A stretch of DNA of 64,000 nt, taken from Arthrobacter sp. MSA 4-2. GTDB lineage: Bacteria > Actinomycetota > Actinomycetes > Actinomycetales > Micrococcaceae. Position numbers and translations under genes: made by a program. The notes beneath the pieces are model-generated. The model did not search any database, was not told where the DNA came from, and saw only the letters and a list, made by a program, of their open reading frames with translations. Shown here in pieces: positions 57,835-64,000 of the stretch. How positions within the stretch are numbered: the stretch's first letter is position 1; each line of letters begins with the position of its first letter. Where the stretch lies: contig NZ_JAEKGC010000001.1 of assembly GCF_016405885.1 (NCBI RefSeq), positions 186,001-250,000 of the forward strand, read 5' to 3'.

Positions 57835-59187
57835 CTACGGCAGTTCCGCGCCCCGCGTCTCGGGGGCATTCCGGGCCATCCACAGCACGGCGGCGAGCAC
57901 CAGGGCGCCGGTGAGCGCGAAGGTCAGGGGTAGTCCAAGGTAGGGCCAGAGCAGGGACCCGAAGATGAGCGGCACCAGCCCGGCCCCGACCCGGGAGACC
58001 GTCGAGGCCCAGCCGAAGCCCGACCCGCGCAGGTGCGTAGGGTAGAGCTCCGAGACGTAGGTGTAGAGCACCGGGATGGCGACCTGGATCAGGAAGCCGA
58101 AGGCCAGGAGCCACAGGGTCGCGACCAGGGGCAGTTCGACGGTGAGGGCGAACACGACCAGGACGGCGGCCGAAAGCGGCCCGGTGACCCCGAGGATCCA
58201 CTTGCGGCCCACCCGCTCCACGAGCAGTGCCGCCGCGATTACGCCGAACAGCCCGATGCCGGTCATGCCGGCCGTCGTGATGAACGCGACCGACTGCTTG
58301 TACCCGGCCTCGATGAGGATCTTCGGCATCCAGGTGAGCGCCCCGTAGTACACCAGCAGGATGGTCAGGAAGAGCGACCAGGCCGTAAGGGTCAGCCGCC
58401 AGTTGTAGCGCCAGATGCCGGAGAACTGACTGGTGAGCCCGCCCAGGGTCAGCTTCTCCGCCGTGCCGGGCTCGGGCAGCCGCCATGCGACCGGCTCACC
58501 GCCGGTGCGCTCGACGAGGGAGTCGATGACCTTCCGGGCCTCCTCCTGCCGGCCCTTCTGCACCAGGTACAGCGGGGATTCAGGGACCGAGCGGCGCACC
58601 CAGAACACCAGCAGCGCAGGCAGGACCATCACCAGCATGGCGTACCGCCAGTTCCCGAAGGTCGCCACGAGCAGCGTGGTGACGACGCCGCAGAGGAAGG
58701 CTCCGATCGGCCACCAGGCGTCCATGGCGGTGAGCACCCGGCCCCGGTGCCTGCGGGGGGTGAACTCACCGACCAGGGCGTAGTCCACCGGGATGCAGCC
58801 GCCCAGGCCGAACCCCGCGGCGAAGCGGAAGATGGAGAACCACACGATGTCGGGGGAGAAGGCGCCGAGGACGGTGAAGACGGAGAAGATCAGCAGGGTC
58901 GCGGTGAACGCCGTCCGGCGGCCGATGAGGTCGGCGATGGAGCCCCAGGCGAATGCCCCGAGGGCCATGCCAATCAGGTTCGAGGTGCCCACCCAGGCCG
59001 CCTGGCCGGGGGTCAGGCCCCAGTCGGCGGAGAGCAGGGGGATGAGGTAGCCGTTGAGGGTGACATCCCAGGCATCGAACATGAAGCCGAGGCCACCGAT
59101 CAGGAAGATCCTTCCCTGCACGCGCCAGCGCCACGGAAGGTCCTGGACCACCTGGTCGCCGGTGGGTAATGAAATTGAGGTGCTCAC
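57835..59187 (-). CDS. MFS transporter (sugar-porter/SV2-like)
   Basis: Polytopic membrane protein of 450 aa with twelve hydrophobic segments. Sugar-porter-like motifs are present: DAWDVTLNG in the first segment, GSIADLIGRR (motif A) and VPESPLYLV in the central loop. Relatives carry niacin, aromatic acids or other carboxylates as well as sugars, so the substrate is uncertain. The ATG at 59187 has GGAAGG upstream. It lies on the minus strand between corA/lipoprotein and purH. Confidence 0.88.
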   Translation of the reverse strand: MSTSISLPTGDQVVQDLPWRWRVQGRIFLIGGLGFMFDAWDVTLNGYLIPLLSADWGLTPGQAAWVGTSNLIGMALGAFAWGSIADLIGRRTAFTATLLIFSVFTVLGAFSPDIVWFSIFRFAAGFGLGGCIPVDYALVGEFTPRRHRGRVLTAMDAWWPIGAFLCGVVTTLLVATFGNWRYAMLVMVLPALLVFWVRRSVPESPLYLVQKGRQEEARKVIDSLVERTGGEPVAWRLPEPGTAEKLTLGGLTSQFSGIWRYNWRLTLTAWSLFLTILLVYYGALTWMPKILIEAGYKQSVAFITTAGMTGIGLFGVIAAALLVERVGRKWILGVTGPLSAAVLVVFALTVELPLVATLWLLAFGFLIQVAIPVLYTYVSELYPTHLRGSGFGWASTVSRVGAGLVPLIFGSLLWPYLGLPLTFALTGALVLAAVLWMARNAPETRGAELP

Positions 59188-59404
59188 GGTGCCTTCCTGG
59201 ACGGGCGGGGTGATTGCGAAACTTTACAGCCGCGCGAAGGGGCACTGAAAATGTGTCCCTGGTGATCTGCAACGCAGAAATGCCGAGTTAAAGTCCTGAT
59301 GACTCTAATCTGTGCAGGTCCGATTCTACGCCGGTCCGGGGCCCTCGCCGGAGCGCCTATAGAATTGGTGCGACCCCCCGCACAGCCACAGTACGGAGAT
59401 CTGC

Positions 59405-63333
<3,929 letters not shown>

Positions 63334-63368
63334 CGGGCCACCCGGCTCCAACGACCGGCAACCGTCCA

Positions 63369-63412
63369 CCCGAAAAGGCCGCTCCCGCATCCGCGGGGGC
63401 GGCCTTCTCGGG
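63369..63412. terminator. Bidirectional terminator between icd and the Gfo/Idh gene
   Basis: A long hairpin (63369-63412) with an outer stem CCCGA / TCGGG and an inner stem AAGGCCGC-TCCCGC / GCGGGG-GCGGCCTT around an ATCC loop. It separates convergent genes. Confidence 0.75.
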
Positions 63413-63426
63413 TTGAAAGGACGGCC

Positions 63427-64000
63427 CTACACCGAATCGTTGGCGTAGCGCAGCCCCAGCTGGGCCCGGATCCCGTCAAGCAGGTGCATGGTGGTGAGCG
63501 TGTCCGCCAGCGGCATGGTGGGGCTCTCGATCAGCCCGGCCTGGATGCAGCGGGTGGTCTCCCGCAGCTCGTAGGTGTACCCGGCGCCCACGGAGTCGAA
63601 GGTTTCGGTCCGCAGCTCGCCGCCCTGCGGCTGGACCGTGAGCTCGCGCGGGTTGTGGAGCGGCCCGCCGCCGGTGCGCAGCCAGCCGCCGCTGCCGGCA
63701 ACGGTTGCGGAGGCCGGGCCAAGGGCGCCGAGGGAGGAGGTCAGCTGGGCCTGGGCGCCCCCTTCATAGCTGAGCGTCACGGCGTTCTGGACGTCCACCC
63801 CGTCCCCGTTCAGTTCCCCGGAGGCGGAGACCGACGCGGGGAAGCCGAGGGCGCCGACGGCCCACGTGAGGGGGTACACGGTGAGGTCGAGCAGCGCTCC
63901 GCCGCCGGCGGCGGGGTCCCAGATCCGGCTGGACGGGTTGTAGCCTGCGGGGAAGCCGAGGTCGGCCTGCACCCAACGGATCTCGCCCAGTTCGCCGGAG
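63427..64000 (-). CDS. Gfo/Idh/MocA family oxidoreductase, partial (5' end outside window)
   Basis: C-terminal part, about 190 residues, of a NAD(P)-dependent oxidoreductase. The visible region holds the substrate and dimerisation domain, including GGGALLDLTVYPLTWAVGAL and the usual large beta-sheet. The nucleotide-binding N-terminus lies beyond the window end. The frame continues upstream without a stop to base 64000, so the GTG at 63972 is not the real start. The substrate, probably a sugar or polyol, is not identifiable. Confidence 0.85.
   Translation of the reverse strand, partial: SGELGEIRWVQADLGFPAGYNPSSRIWDPAAGGGALLDLTVYPLTWAVGALGFPASVSASGELNGDGVDVQNAVTLSYEGGAQAQLTSSLGALGPASATVAGSGGWLRTGGGPLHNPRELTVQPQGGELRTETFDSVGAGYTYELRETTRCIQAGLIESPTMPLADTLTTMHLLDGIRAQLGLRYANDSV

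Overview
The window is a chromosomal stretch from a high-GC Gram-positive bacterium. GC-rich codons dominate, there are GTG and TTG starts, and several genes look leaderless, with a TANNNT box 6-7 bases before the start codon. The gene content points to an actinobacterium of the Micrococcaceae (Arthrobacter-like): a monomeric NADP isocitrate dehydrogenase, a DUF6350-purN-...-purH-icd neighbourhood, a ScbR-type TetR regulator, carbohydrate importers without their own ATPase, and several small Arthrobacter-type hypothetical proteins. Genus is an inference. I found no rRNA, tRNA, CRISPR array, insertion sequence or prophage.

Layout. 0-3.5 kb: end of a sugar ABC importer operon (two permeases) with a GH13 alpha-glucosidase. 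3.6-8 kb: a TetR-controlled catabolic locus (small membrane protein, NCS1 permease, zinc alcohol dehydrogenase, TetR) divergent from a nitrilase-superfamily hydrolase. 8-14 kb: DJ-1/PfpI protein, a frameshifted aldo/keto reductase, double-hotdog thioesterase, PLP decarboxylase, coiled-coil protein and two small proteins. 14-17 kb: LacI regulator and GH1 beta-glucosidase behind a promoter with a CebR-like operator. 17-19.2 kb: small proteins, a UPF0303 protein and a ScbR-like regulator.

19.5-25.8 kb holds the most unusual region. Two LOV-GGDEF-EAL proteins, i.e. putative blue-light-responsive cyclic-di-GMP enzymes, flank a flotillin-like SPFH protein. One of the two carries an N-terminal FlgN-like helical domain and a degenerate GGDEF domain. 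Both share a Cys/His-rich C-terminal tail.

26-40 kb is mixed: GT87-like membrane protein, ArsR/MFS pair with an ArsR-type operator, NAD epimerase, glutaminase fused to STAS and cyclic-nucleotide-binding domains, an intergenic repeat array, pentapeptide-repeat protein, CPBP protease with a repetitive tail, DUF1275 protein, gamma-glutamyltransferase, cardiolipin synthase, MBL hydrolase and two small proteins. 40.4-43.8 kb: a second ATPase-less sugar importer. 44.6-48.4 kb: a complete OpuC/ProU-type osmoprotectant importer. 48.5-54 kb: phosphodiesterase, MSMEG_6728-like protein, Stealth-family sugar phosphotransferase with a probable AUU start, DUF1684 protein and TauE-type permease. 53.6-64 kb: housekeeping genes DUF6350, purN, corA, a lipoprotein, an MFS transporter, purH, icd and a partial Gfo/Idh/MocA oxidoreductase.

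Two cross-cutting patterns stand out. At least eight genes look leaderless. Short tandem repeats (8, 15, 19 and about 130 bp) cluster just beyond gene ends, and two 19-bp arrays duplicate the last codons and stop of the adjacent gene.
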